From a virus: a stretch of DNA of 41,993 nucleotides. The notes under the pieces are model-generated. The model saw only the letters and a program-made list of their open reading frames with translations. It made no database searches and was not told the origin of the DNA. Position 1 is the first letter of the stretch. Every line of letters begins with the position of its first letter. The position numbers and the translations under genes were made by a program. Below are positions 1 through 5,345 of the stretch, in pieces. The stretch lies in IMG/VR virus record IMGVR_UViG_3300021440_000055, positions 1 through 41,993 of that record; one strand, written 5' to 3'.

Positions 1-825
1 TAGGCTTGAGCGCGCCGTGGAGATTCGCCCTGTCGGGGTCCGACCGAGCCGTGTCTTGTCGACTAGGGGGGAGTTGATCAGTGCCCTGGCTAACTCCGTG
101 CCTGAGTCTACGTTGAAGACAGACCCAATCCGCTTATGTATGAACTCCGTTACTTGATCGAAGAACACCTCATAGAGTTGGATGTCGAACCAGAGCTTGG
201 TCCGGTCAATTCTGACGCCTCGCCGCTCCATGTCCATGAGGATAGGTGCCAGCTGGATTTCACGTTGGTACGCACTCTCCCACAGCTTCTCTTGAATCTC
301 GGTGTAGAGAAGATCGTGGAGTCCACGGGTGCGAACGACGTCACCGATAGCGTATGGACCCACAATCTGAGCTGGGACCTTGCATATGTAAGCCCCAGCC
401 TTCGAGCGTGCCTTAGTGTAGCCCGCCGCAAGCACGTAATCAGCAACGGCGTCCTGCTCATCCGGAGCCATCCCCAACAGGGTTTGAGCGCTTGGCTTAA
501 GGGAGACAGTCTTGGCGAGAGGATTGTGGAGGTAGATTTGGTACATCGTGTCGTCCCACTTCTCTGGGATGCCGAAGTCCCAGTGCTCTCGGGCCACACC
601 GATGTCAAACTTTCCGTGGTGGAAGAGGACTCCCTTGTTCCAAAGACGATATGCCTCATTCTTGGCCTCGTACTCCTGGCAATTGTTCCCATCAGGGTGC
701 CCCCACGACATGTACTTGGGTTCCTCCCCAGGTATCCAGAAGGCTAATCCCACCGGCTTGGGGGGAACCCCTGTCCCGTCCTCAATAGCTTCTGTCTCAA
801 AGTCTAGCGTGACGGGATCGCTCAT
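1..825 (-). CDS. DNA polymerase family A, N-terminal part (cut by window edge)
   Basis: These are the first 275 codons of the replicative DNA polymerase; the gene runs off the window start, and the complete version is at 39245-41026. They hold the 3'-5' proofreading exonuclease domain. Visible motifs are LDFETE near residue 7 (exo I), HHGKFD near residue 70 (exo II) and YAIGD near residue 160 (exo III, Y-x3-D). The ATG at 825 overlaps the TGA of the 62-codon gene upstream as ATGA, so translation is probably coupled. Sixteen residues differ from the right-hand copy, mostly outside the catalytic motifs. Confidence 0.93.
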   Translation of the reverse strand, partial: MSDPVTLDFETEAIEDGTGVPPKPVGLAFWIPGEEPKYMSWGHPDGNNCQEYEAKNEAYRLWNKGVLFHHGKFDIGVAREHWDFGIPEKWDDTMYQIYLHNPLAKTVSLKPSAQTLLGMAPDEQDAVADYVLAAGYTKARSKAGAYICKVPAQIVGPYAIGDVVRTRGLHDLLYTEIQEKLWESAYQREIQLAPILMDMERRGVRIDRTKLWFDIQLYEVFFDQVTEFIHKRIGSVFNVDSGTELARALINSPLVDKTRLGRTPTGRISTARSSL

Positions 826-1010
826 GCCTTCTCCACGCGGTCGCAGGTATAGCACTTCTCATATGAGTAGTGGGAATCGTGACCGTCGCCGCGCAGATCG
901 TGACCCAGTACCTCGCAAATACTGGAGAGCAATTTCTTGCGATTAGCTATGGCGTCTTCCAACTCCTTGATCTCGGCTTTGATACTGTCAATATCCACTA
1001 GCTTGCTCAT
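822..1010 (-). CDS. Small Cys/His protein, hypothetical
   Basis: This 62-residue protein starts MSKLVDIDS. Its first half is a charged, probably coiled-coil helix. The second half has CEVLGHD followed by CYTCD, giving a C-x4-H...C-x2-C pattern that could bind one zinc ion. The start at 1010 overlaps the stop of the upstream gene as ATGA, and its own stop overlaps the polymerase start in the same way. The gene is absent from the right-hand haplotype. Many phages carry small proteins of this general shape, but I cannot assign a function. Confidence 0.75.
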   Translation of the reverse strand: MSKLVDIDSIKAEIKELEDAIANRKKLLSSICEVLGHDLRGDGHDSHYSYEKCYTCDRVEKA

Positions 1011-1288
1011 TCGACAATCTCCGCATAGCGATCCTTGAACGTGTTGGGGTGGAGGACAGACACAACCCCGTTCTCGTCTCTGACCACCCAGTCGCCCTTC
1101 ACAGGCCGTGTCAGCCCTCCCGTACATACGATGTTAATGCCACTGTCATTTACGAACAGGTCCTGCTGCAGGAACGCACGGAAATTCTGAGTGAGCTCGC
1201 CGGGATACTGAAGCGCGTCCACGGTTAGCACCTTCTTGGCGTACTTGCGGGGCATCTCACCCCCGTCCTTGATTACTACTTCGCCCAT
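1007..1288 (-). CDS. Small phage protein with GDW(V/I)xR motif, hypothetical
   Basis: This 93-residue protein has RKYAKKVLTVDALQYPG near its N-terminus and GDWVVRDENG, then FKDRYAEI, near its C-terminus. That layout (basic K-K-x-V-x-V-x-A start, central GDW/Y-x-x-R, final F-x-x-x-Y) is seen in a large family of small phage proteins of unknown function. The ATG at 1288 follows GGAG with good spacing. Translation from the internal ATG (MPRKYAK) is possible. It belongs to the cassette missing in the other haplotype. Confidence 0.75.
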   Translation of the reverse strand: MGEVVIKDGGEMPRKYAKKVLTVDALQYPGELTQNFRAFLQQDLFVNDSGINIVCTGGLTRPVKGDWVVRDENGVVSVLHPNTFKDRYAEIVE

Positions 1289-1303
1289 TATACACTCCAG
1301 AAT

Positions 1304-1330
1304 TGAAAAACGGCCCGTTGACGGGGGCCA
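1304..1330 (-). terminator. Hairpin terminator or attenuator upstream of polymerase operon segment
   Basis: Read leftward, a GC stem GGCCCcCGT/ACG-GGGCC is followed by GTTTTTC. The equivalent site in the other haplotype (41044-41066) keeps the stem and U-rich tail with different bases in the stem and loop, which supports a real RNA hairpin. It lies after the Acb2-like gene and before the polymerase segment, so it could attenuate readthrough. Confidence 0.7.
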
Positions 1331-1424
1331 GGCGGCTAGTTCATCCAGGCGGAGGGACCATCTTGGTACTTGACCCAAACACTAGCTGCGGTAGTTTTGT
1401 GGCCAGGCACCCACCGCTAATCCT

Positions 1425-1438
1425 GGGGCTTGCGCCCC
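1425..1438 (-). terminator. GC hairpin just after the Acb2-like gene
   Basis: Read leftward it is GGGGC-GCAA-GCCCC, a five-pair stem with a GNRA-type loop, eight bases after the stop of the Acb2-like gene. There is no U tract. The other haplotype has GGGGGG-CGA-CCCCCC at the same place (41162-41176), so pairing is kept although both arms changed. It may be a 3' stabilising or pausing hairpin. Confidence 0.5.
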
Positions 1439-1446
1439 TACTGCGA

Positions 1447-1722
1447 TCAAAACGTGGTGGGTTGGGCGATCCCGCGAATGATGGCCATGAATCCTTGCTG
1501 GAGTTGCGTAGACCCGACGCTGATCCAGCGTTGGTCGAGGGCTAGCACCGCCTTGATCTCATCCGGGGTTGCCCCATCGCGCACGGTTCCGTCGTGTTGG
1601 TGCAACCGCTTAACGTATGCGCCACAGGCTTCGGCCAAGGCCTTGCCCTCGTTCATGAGGGCAACCTCTGCCTCCGTCAGTTGACGGTATCCAGTGATCT
1701 TCGGTTGGATGAAAGTTTCCAT
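1447..1722 (-). CDS. Acb2/Tad1-like anti-CBASS cyclic nucleotide sponge
   Basis: This 91-residue protein has the two-helix hairpin layout of the Acb2/Tad1 family: TGYRQLTEAEVALMNEGKAL at residues 10-29, a Gly/charged turn, then DQRWISVGSTQLQQGFMALI-like sequence ending IAQPTTF. Characterised Acb2 proteins are small phage sponges that bind cyclic di- and trinucleotides and so block CBASS signalling. As I recall, a Tyr near residue 11 and a Lys near residue 26 are key binding residues; Tyr12 and Lys27 fit those positions here. Some relatives bind Thoeris signals, so the ligand is uncertain. The gene follows the probable ssDNA-binding gene and has an AGGA ribosome binding site. Confidence 0.75.
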   Translation of the reverse strand: METFIQPKITGYRQLTEAEVALMNEGKALAEACGAYVKRLHQHDGTVRDGATPDEIKAVLALDQRWISVGSTQLQQGFMAIIRGIAQPTTF

Positions 1723-1772
1723 GATGTCCTAGATAAAAGAATGGTTGTGGGCCTTTTCTAGACATGCCCAGG

Positions 1773-1827
1773 TCAACCCTCAACAGTTCCCCGTATATTC
1801 GTGGGAAGAAGGTTGAGAGAGGGTTCA
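1773..1827 (-). promoter_or_regulatory. Conserved structured RNA element between SSB-like and Acb2-like genes
   Basis: Read leftward from the stop codon of the upstream gene, AACCCTCTCTCAAC pairs with GTTGAGGGTT (four bases bulged), and an inner CTTCCC/GGGAAC stem closes an A/T-rich loop. The right-hand haplotype (41511-41565) keeps both stems and differs only in the loop (TAT to TGT) and in the bulge. There is no terminal U tract, so an attenuator, processing site or translation control element is more likely than a terminator. Confidence 0.55.
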
Positions 1828-2646
1828 ATACTTGTTCGAACCTCCTGCGGCGCGCTCGGCCATTTCCGCCTTGGTCGGGTACACCGGGAAGGGCTCCTGC
1901 TCGTGCTTCCAGTTGCGGGTCGCCAACTGCTCCAAGATGGCCTCGTCTTTGATCTGCTCCATCGCCTTGAAGTGGACTTGGAACAGTGACGTGGGGTGGG
2001 GTTTCACCGACATTTCCACGACGAACTGGAACATGGCGTTACCGCTGGCCGCGCAGTCATTGGCGAACTTGCTGAAGTTCTTGATACTGGTGACCGGGAG
2101 GTCGCACTGGATAAAGTCAGTGACGCGGACCTTGTCGGGGGAGTTCACCACGGAGGCCGGGAGCAGCCAGAGGCGACGGCTGTTCGTACAGGCCTTGCCC
2201 TTGGAGCCGCCCCCAGCTGATCCCCACTCGTTCTGGGGGCACTCGGAGCAGTAGTCGGCCTGGGGGTCTTCCGCCCCAGGGTTCTCGTTGCCGTCGCCCT
2301 CGCTGGGCTCCATGCTCTCTTCTTCACGCCCGAAAGCGTAGCAAGCCGGAGGGCTGGGCTTGTTCGCGTTGTACGGCGTGTCGAAGTACTTGTTGTGGAT
2401 CAGGTAGTCCACGAGGACACATTCGATCTTGTCGCCGGGCATGAGGTTGTCCCCGATGCTGAGGCGACCGGACTTGAAGCTGATGAACCCACCGGATGGG
2501 GCTTCGGCCTCTGCCGTCTTGACGGCGACTTGCTTCATGCGATCCCGCCAGTTGACCGGCATCGCGACGGCGGTGGGGCGGGGAGCCGCGACGGCGGTGC
2601 CGGGCTCGGCGGCGGGGGTCTTGTGTGCTTCGGGTTTCGTGGCCAT
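1825..2646 (-). CDS. Probable ssDNA-binding protein with Cys cluster
   Basis: This 273-residue protein has an Ala/Pro-rich N-terminus (1-30). A central Cys region, YCSECPQNEWGS then GKACTNSRRLWLLP (about 133-163), has C-x2-C...C spacing that could bind zinc or stack on nucleic acid. A conserved C-terminal half follows. Phage proteins with the CP-x-NEWGS/GKACxNxRRL signature sit in replication modules, often beside the coiled-coil gene found here at 2656-3009. The role in single-stranded DNA binding is inferred from that context, not proven by the sequence. The stop feeds straight into the conserved hairpin. The ribosome binding site is weak. Confidence 0.6.
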   Translation of the reverse strand: MATKPEAHKTPAAEPGTAVAAPRPTAVAMPVNWRDRMKQVAVKTAEAEAPSGGFISFKSGRLSIGDNLMPGDKIECVLVDYLIHNKYFDTPYNANKPSPPACYAFGREEESMEPSEGDGNENPGAEDPQADYCSECPQNEWGSAGGGSKGKACTNSRRLWLLPASVVNSPDKVRVTDFIQCDLPVTSIKNFSKFANDCAASGNAMFQFVVEMSVKPHPTSLFQVHFKAMEQIKDEAILEQLATRNWKHEQEPFPVYPTKAEMAERAAGGSNKY

Positions 2647-2655
2647 TGTAGACTT

Positions 2656-3009
2656 TCAGATGTTGAACTTCAGGGTGTGCTTGTCGGCCGCTTGGACGCC
2701 TGGGATGGCGATCTTCTCCGCCCAGCGGGCCTTGATGGCGGAGGGTGTGAGCCGCTTCTGGAGGATGTCCAAAGAGTCGTTCTCACGGATGTAGTCGAGC
2801 AGAGCGGGCCAGTCGGTGGCGACGGGCTCCTGGGTGGTGATGAGCACCACCTGATCTTCACCGTCGGTGAAGGCGTCGAGGTTCTTGCCGATCATGTAGT
2901 TGACCAGATCGCTCTGAAGCTGCTTTTCCTTCTGCTCCAGAAGGTCGGCTTCACGTTGCAGGCTGAGGCGCTGCTTACGCACGGACAATAGCTCGGACAG
3001 GGTAGACAT
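2656..3009 (-). CDS. Coiled-coil replication-module protein, hypothetical
   Basis: This 117-residue protein has an N-terminal helix rich in Leu, Glu and Lys (residues 4-40, a likely coiled coil). A small folded part follows with DWPALLDYIRENDSLDILQK (66-85) and a closing section with WAEKIAIPGV. Proteins of this shape travel with the Cys-cluster protein encoded next to it in other phage replication modules, so the two may form a complex. No catalytic motif is visible. The start has no clear Shine-Dalgarno sequence. Confidence 0.7.
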   Translation of the reverse strand: MSTLSELLSVRKQRLSLQREADLLEQKEKQLQSDLVNYMIGKNLDAFTDGEDQVVLITTQEPVATDWPALLDYIRENDSLDILQKRLTPSAIKARWAEKIAIPGVQAADKHTLKFNI

Positions 3010-3137
3010 AGTTGCTTTTGTGGAAGTAGTGAGGGCGGGGTGGTGTCTTGAGCGCTTTGAGTTGCTGGCCTCGATATAACATCTGTCGCCTCTGGCTTGT
3101 GCTCTACCGCCCCGCCCCCTATTCTAGCCGGATTCAT

Positions 3138-3151
3138 CCCCCCAAGGGGGG
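3138..3151 (-). terminator. Short perfect C6/G6 hairpin after the 3165 gene
   Basis: CCCCCC-AA-GGGGGG lies 14-27 bases past the stop of the leftward gene at 3165-3710. No U tract follows, so it may be a pausing or stabilising hairpin. The rest of 3010-3164 holds no gene I can support. Confidence 0.35.
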
Positions 3152-3164
3152 AACTTTCGGCTGG

Positions 3165-3710
3165 TCAGCGGCTGGCCTTCTTGCCCTTCTTGGGAGCCTC
3201 GGATTCCGGGGCCGTAGGCGCGTCGGAAACCGCCGAGCTACCCGAGCCCTCCGACGCCGTTTCGGAGGCTGCAGGGGCCGATTCCTCGCTGCCAGAGGCC
3301 TGTTCCGCGCCGGGGGTCGCCGCCTTCTTCGCCTTCGCCTTCGCGGCGGCAGCGTTGGCCTGGGCCTGGCGGTCCATCTTCAGCGGCTTGAACTCATAAC
3401 CCTCCGGGAACTGGAAGATGTAGTTCGGCTCTTGGCTCAGCTGGCCCGCCACGTAGAAGTCCACACCGTTGTACTGGAAGTACGTGTAGTGCTTGTCCTT
3501 GAACGCGGTCGCGGCGGCTTGGACCATCTCACCGTTGATCGACAGCTCGAAACGGGGGGCCTTGACGGGCATCGGATACTTGGCCACCTTCCACTCGCCG
3601 GCATCCGACTTGAGGGTGAGAACGGCAGCGACACGCTTCGGCAGGTTGCTGACCTTGGCGGGGGCTTCGGCTTGGGCTTGGGCTTCTTGGGTCTGAACTT
3701 CTTCAGTCAT
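3165..3710 (-). CDS. First gene after leftward promoter, hypothetical Ala/Glu-rich-tailed protein
   Basis: This 181-residue protein has a short acidic Gln/Ala start (1-20). A folded core of about 100 residues includes PRFELSING (51-59), KHYTYFQYNGVDFYVAG (72-88) and FPEGYEFKPLK (101-111). A long low-complexity tail of Ala, Ser, Glu and Lys ends KKGKKASR. The tail suggests a flexible or nucleic-acid-contacting region. It is the first gene downstream of the strong leftward promoter at 3766-3793, so it is probably expressed early and abundantly. I do not recognise the family. Confidence 0.75.
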   Translation of the reverse strand: MTEEVQTQEAQAQAEAPAKVSNLPKRVAAVLTLKSDAGEWKVAKYPMPVKAPRFELSINGEMVQAAATAFKDKHYTYFQYNGVDFYVAGQLSQEPNYIFQFPEGYEFKPLKMDRQAQANAAAAKAKAKKAATPGAEQASGSEESAPAASETASEGSGSSAVSDAPTAPESEAPKKGKKASR

Positions 3711-3736
3711 GATTAACTCTCAGGTTGGGTTGGGAA

Positions 3737-3759
3737 CACGACCCAAAACATGGGTCGTG
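3737..3759 (-). promoter_or_regulatory. Perfect 9-bp inverted repeat at predicted transcript start
   Basis: CACGACCCA and TGGGTCGTG flank a 5-base spacer. The predicted leftward start site, about seven bases after the -10 box, falls at the upstream end of this repeat. It would be either a 5'-terminal mRNA hairpin that stabilises the transcript or an operator overlapping the start site. Confidence 0.55.
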
Positions 3760-3765
3760 GTAGAG

Positions 3766-3793
3766 ATTATACCGTGTTAGCGGCACTAGTCTA
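3766..3793 (-). promoter_or_regulatory. Sigma70-type leftward promoter
   Basis: On the minus strand there is a perfect TATAAT (-10, 3766-3771) and TAGACT (-35, 3788-3793, four of six consensus bases) with a 16-bp spacer. Upstream lies AAACGTAACCA (3807-3817, minus strand), an 11-mer also found upstream of the rightward promoter near 8.04 kb. The promoter drives the gene at 3165-3710 and probably the whole leftward replication and modification block. Confidence 0.7.
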
Positions 3794-3844
3794 GCTGTTT
3801 CGATTGTGGTTACGTTTTGTCTCCCGTCTTACGTTGGGTCTTGT

Positions 3845-4009
3845 TCATTTGCTGAGCTCCATGAAAAGGATGATGGCGAAGGACAGGCCGATGATAATGG
3901 CCAGGATGGATGACGCCCACCGCTCAGAGCGGGGGCGACGATGGGGGCCACTGAAGGCCGAGGTACGCTTGAGGTCGTACACTGATGTGTGGGATTTGAG
4001 TTCGCGCAT
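3845..4009 (-). CDS. Small single-span membrane protein
   Basis: This 54-residue protein has a basic, soluble N-terminal half (residues 1-31, including PHRRPRSERW) followed by one hydrophobic span, ILAIIIGLSFAIILFM (35-50), and a short MELSK end. The positive-inside rule suggests a cytoplasmic N-terminus. The gene starts two bases after the stop of another tiny membrane gene (4011-4127), so the two are probably cotranslated. Its function is unknown; an early host-membrane modulator is possible. Confidence 0.6.
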   Translation of the reverse strand: MRELKSHTSVYDLKRTSAFSGPHRRPRSERWASSILAIIIGLSFAIILFMELSK

Positions 4010-4010
4010 G

Positions 4011-4127
4011 TTAGTGGAACCAGAAGCGGAACGGCACGTTCCAAAGGTACAAGGACAGGGGGACCAGTACCCCCCCGATGAAGCCCAGTATCGCTAGGGC
4101 AGCGAGGAACTTGAGAAGGGTGTTCAT
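4011..4127 (-). CDS. Tiny membrane peptide
   Basis: This 38-residue protein has one long hydrophobic stretch (residues 4-30, with GFIGGVLVPLSL) and an aromatic end (FRFWFH). The ATG at 4127 follows GTAGGAC, a weak ribosome binding site. Its stop is one base from the next start. It is probably one of a pair of early membrane peptides with the gene at 3845-4009. No family is recognised. Confidence 0.5.
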   Translation of the reverse strand: MNTLLKFLAALAILGFIGGVLVPLSLYLWNVPFRFWFH

Positions 4128-4208
4128 GTCCTACTCGCTGATGAGCTTAGGATCGTTGAGGTCGATGGAGTCGCCCTCATCCGAGCTGCACGCGCTTGTA
4201 GCAACGAA

Positions 4209-4397
4209 TCAGCGCTTCTTTCGGTGTGCGGGCGGCAGCGGTATGGAGATCCCGGTGCCCTTGGTCGGATCGCCGATCAGTCGGCGCACGTCGGCGAGCA
4301 GGTAGCTGCCGCTGCGGGCCAGGTTGGCCTCCATGCTGGTGACCACTTCCTTAAGCGTTCGCTGGTCGAGGGTCTTCCTAAGATTCGCCTTGGTCAT
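4209..4397 (-). CDS. Small hypothetical protein
   Basis: This 62-residue protein starts MTKANLRKTLDQRTLKEV and ends in a basic tail (PPAHRKKR). The middle is helical and charged. The ATG follows GGAGA at good spacing and overlaps the stop of the upstream gene as ATGA. After its TGA the same frame stays open for 25 more codons with an acidic, gene-like ending at 4132. No start codon lies in that extension, so I did not annotate it. No function can be given. Confidence 0.6.
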   Translation of the reverse strand: MTKANLRKTLDQRTLKEVVTSMEANLARSGSYLLADVRRLIGDPTKGTGISIPLPPAHRKKR

Positions 4398-4579
4398 GAG
4401 AAGTCTCCGTCTTCGATCGCTGCGTCCCAGGGCTTGTGCCTGACCCATCGGAACTTTCTGTCGGAGGTGATTACGGCGATCTCGATCGGGCCCCCGCACA
4501 CCTGGGCGCCGGTCGAGAACTTCATGGCCTTGATCGTGCAATAGATAGCGGAATGGACATAGTCAATCGCGTCGCGCAT
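4394..4579 (-). CDS. Small hypothetical protein
   Basis: This 61-residue protein (MRDAIDYVHSAIYCTIK...) has a beta-rich middle and ends EDGDFS. The ATG at 4579 was chosen over the GTG at 4600, although neither has a strong ribosome binding site. The gene lies inside a chain of overlapping small genes, overlapping the upstream gene by 58 bases and the downstream one by four. No domain is recognised. Confidence 0.55.
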   Translation of the reverse strand: MRDAIDYVHSAIYCTIKAMKFSTGAQVCGGPIEIAVITSDRKFRWVRHKPWDAAIEDGDFS

Positions 4580-5076
4580 CGGCAACCGCGCCCGCGGCAC
4601 TGGAGCTCGTAGATGGGGGTCGGCTCCTTGGAGGGCTCACGGTAGCCGACCACGACGCGGCGGCAAGTGTCGCTGTCCTCCTTGAAGTTGGCCGTAACCG
4701 ACACGGACAGAGTGGGTTTGTACCCGGTCTCATAGTCGGTCGGACCATCCCAGGTGAACGAGAACATCCGGGAGTAGCTGTCCGGGTAGTCGTTGGTCCT
4801 GCTCGCGGTCGGGTTGGAGTAGACCAGTGCTTCCAGCATGTCGGCCAGGTTCTGGTCCTTCAGGCCGGTGAGCCCTTTCATCGTCAGGTAGATGCACGAT
4901 GAGTAGGCGCCGACTTCGGAGTAGCACTCCATCTGGTACTTGTCCACTAGGTGACCGATCGTATCCAGGATACGCTTGACCGGAGCGGTCTTGAGGTACG
5001 CAGTATTGGTGCGGATACGGTTGATGGTGAACTTGCTACGCTCGTTCATGGTTTCGAGGATATTGGTAGTGGTCAT
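4522..5076 (-). CDS. First gene of the leftward block, hypothetical
   Basis: This 184-residue protein starts MTTTNILETMNERSKF. It has an N-terminal helical half and a C-terminal beta-rich half with PTLSVSVTANF and RVVVGYRE, then a Cys/Arg-rich end (CRGRGCRC). I do not recognise a family. The frame stays open upstream to 5361, but that stretch is the divergent control region, so the ATG at 5076 is preferred. As first gene of the early leftward unit it may act in host takeover, which is an inference from position only. Confidence 0.65.
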   Translation of the reverse strand: MTTTNILETMNERSKFTINRIRTNTAYLKTAPVKRILDTIGHLVDKYQMECYSEVGAYSSCIYLTMKGLTGLKDQNLADMLEALVYSNPTASRTNDYPDSYSRMFSFTWDGPTDYETGYKPTLSVSVTANFKEDSDTCRRVVVGYREPSKEPTPIYELQCRGRGCRCATRLTMSIPLSIARSRP

Positions 5077-5129
5077 ATCAGTAGCCTGAGGCTCCGGTGA
5101 CTGTCGGGAACCGCCGACACGGTAACGAT

Positions 5130-5135
5130 AGTATA
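5130..5135 (-). promoter_or_regulatory. Leftward -10 box in divergent control region
   Basis: TATACT is on the minus strand, 54 bases before the start at 5076. The best -35 partner is poor (TTCCCT at 18-bp spacing), so activation by a regulator is possible. It mirrors the TATACT of the rightward promoter. Confidence 0.4.
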
Positions 5136-5181
5136 AGCTACAGAAGACTGTGCAGGGAAGTGTTTCGTATGTAGCGTGGGG

Positions 5182-5306
5182 GTAGCCTACGAAGTTGCGC
5201 GCGGGTGCGGGCGCGCGTATACTACGATCATAGCCTGCAGTAAAGTGGTATCTCTTGGGGGCCATACTGTAGCCCTTTCCTTGGAGGGGGGATCGGCGTA
5301 GACTAC
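5182..5306. promoter_or_regulatory. Three copies of a GTAKMCTAC near-palindrome
   Basis: GTAGCCTAC (5182-5190), GTATACTAC (5217-5225) and GTAGACTAC (5298-5306) lie between the divergent starts. The middle copy covers the rightward -10 box. Each is a near-dyad around a central base, as expected for a regulator binding site. The core TAGACTA recurs in the leftward promoter (minus strand, 3787-3793). Confidence 0.45.
5195..5223 (+). promoter_or_regulatory. Rightward promoter for primase-helicase gene
   Basis: TTGCGC (-35, 5195-5200), a 17-bp spacer, then TATACT (-10, 5218-5223). Only three of six -35 bases match consensus, but the spacing is ideal. The leader to the GTG at 5346 would be about 115 bases. 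Confidence 0.45.
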
Positions 5307-5345
5307 CCGCTCCCCCCTCGCGATCAAAAACCACCAGGAGAATCA

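Larger units (their letters stand above)
1..2255. repeat. Left copy of imperfect terminal redundancy (matches 40202-41993)
   Basis: Positions 1-825 align with 40202-41026 and 1289-2255 with roughly 41027-41993. The offset changes from 40201 to 39738, so the left copy carries about 463 extra bases, which are the two small genes at 822-1288. By my reading the overlapping 275 polymerase residues differ at 16 positions and the 91-residue Acb2-like proteins at 7. True phage terminal repeats are identical, so this looks like two strain haplotypes joined in one contig. Confidence 0.85.

Noticed and set aside
150-692. Long open frame of 180 codons on the minus strand over the polymerase
   Set aside because: It is a shadow of the polymerase frame, rich in Ser, Arg and Thr, with no conserved motif.
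1331-1424. Possible 24-32 codon peptides between the Acb2-like and polymerase genes (also 41067-41160)
   Set aside because: The two haplotypes have different frames and several indels here, so no protein frame is conserved.
3010-3164. Promoter-like TTATAT on the minus strand upstream of 3009
   Set aside because: No matching -35 was found at 15-19 bp, and the gene can be read from the 3766 promoter.
4132-4208. Open frame after the TGA of the 4209-4397 gene encoding an acidic, gene-like ending (DEGDSIDLNDPKLISE)
   Set aside because: It has no start codon of its own and would need stop readthrough, and the base after TGA is T, not the C usual in strong readthrough sites. It is too short to support.
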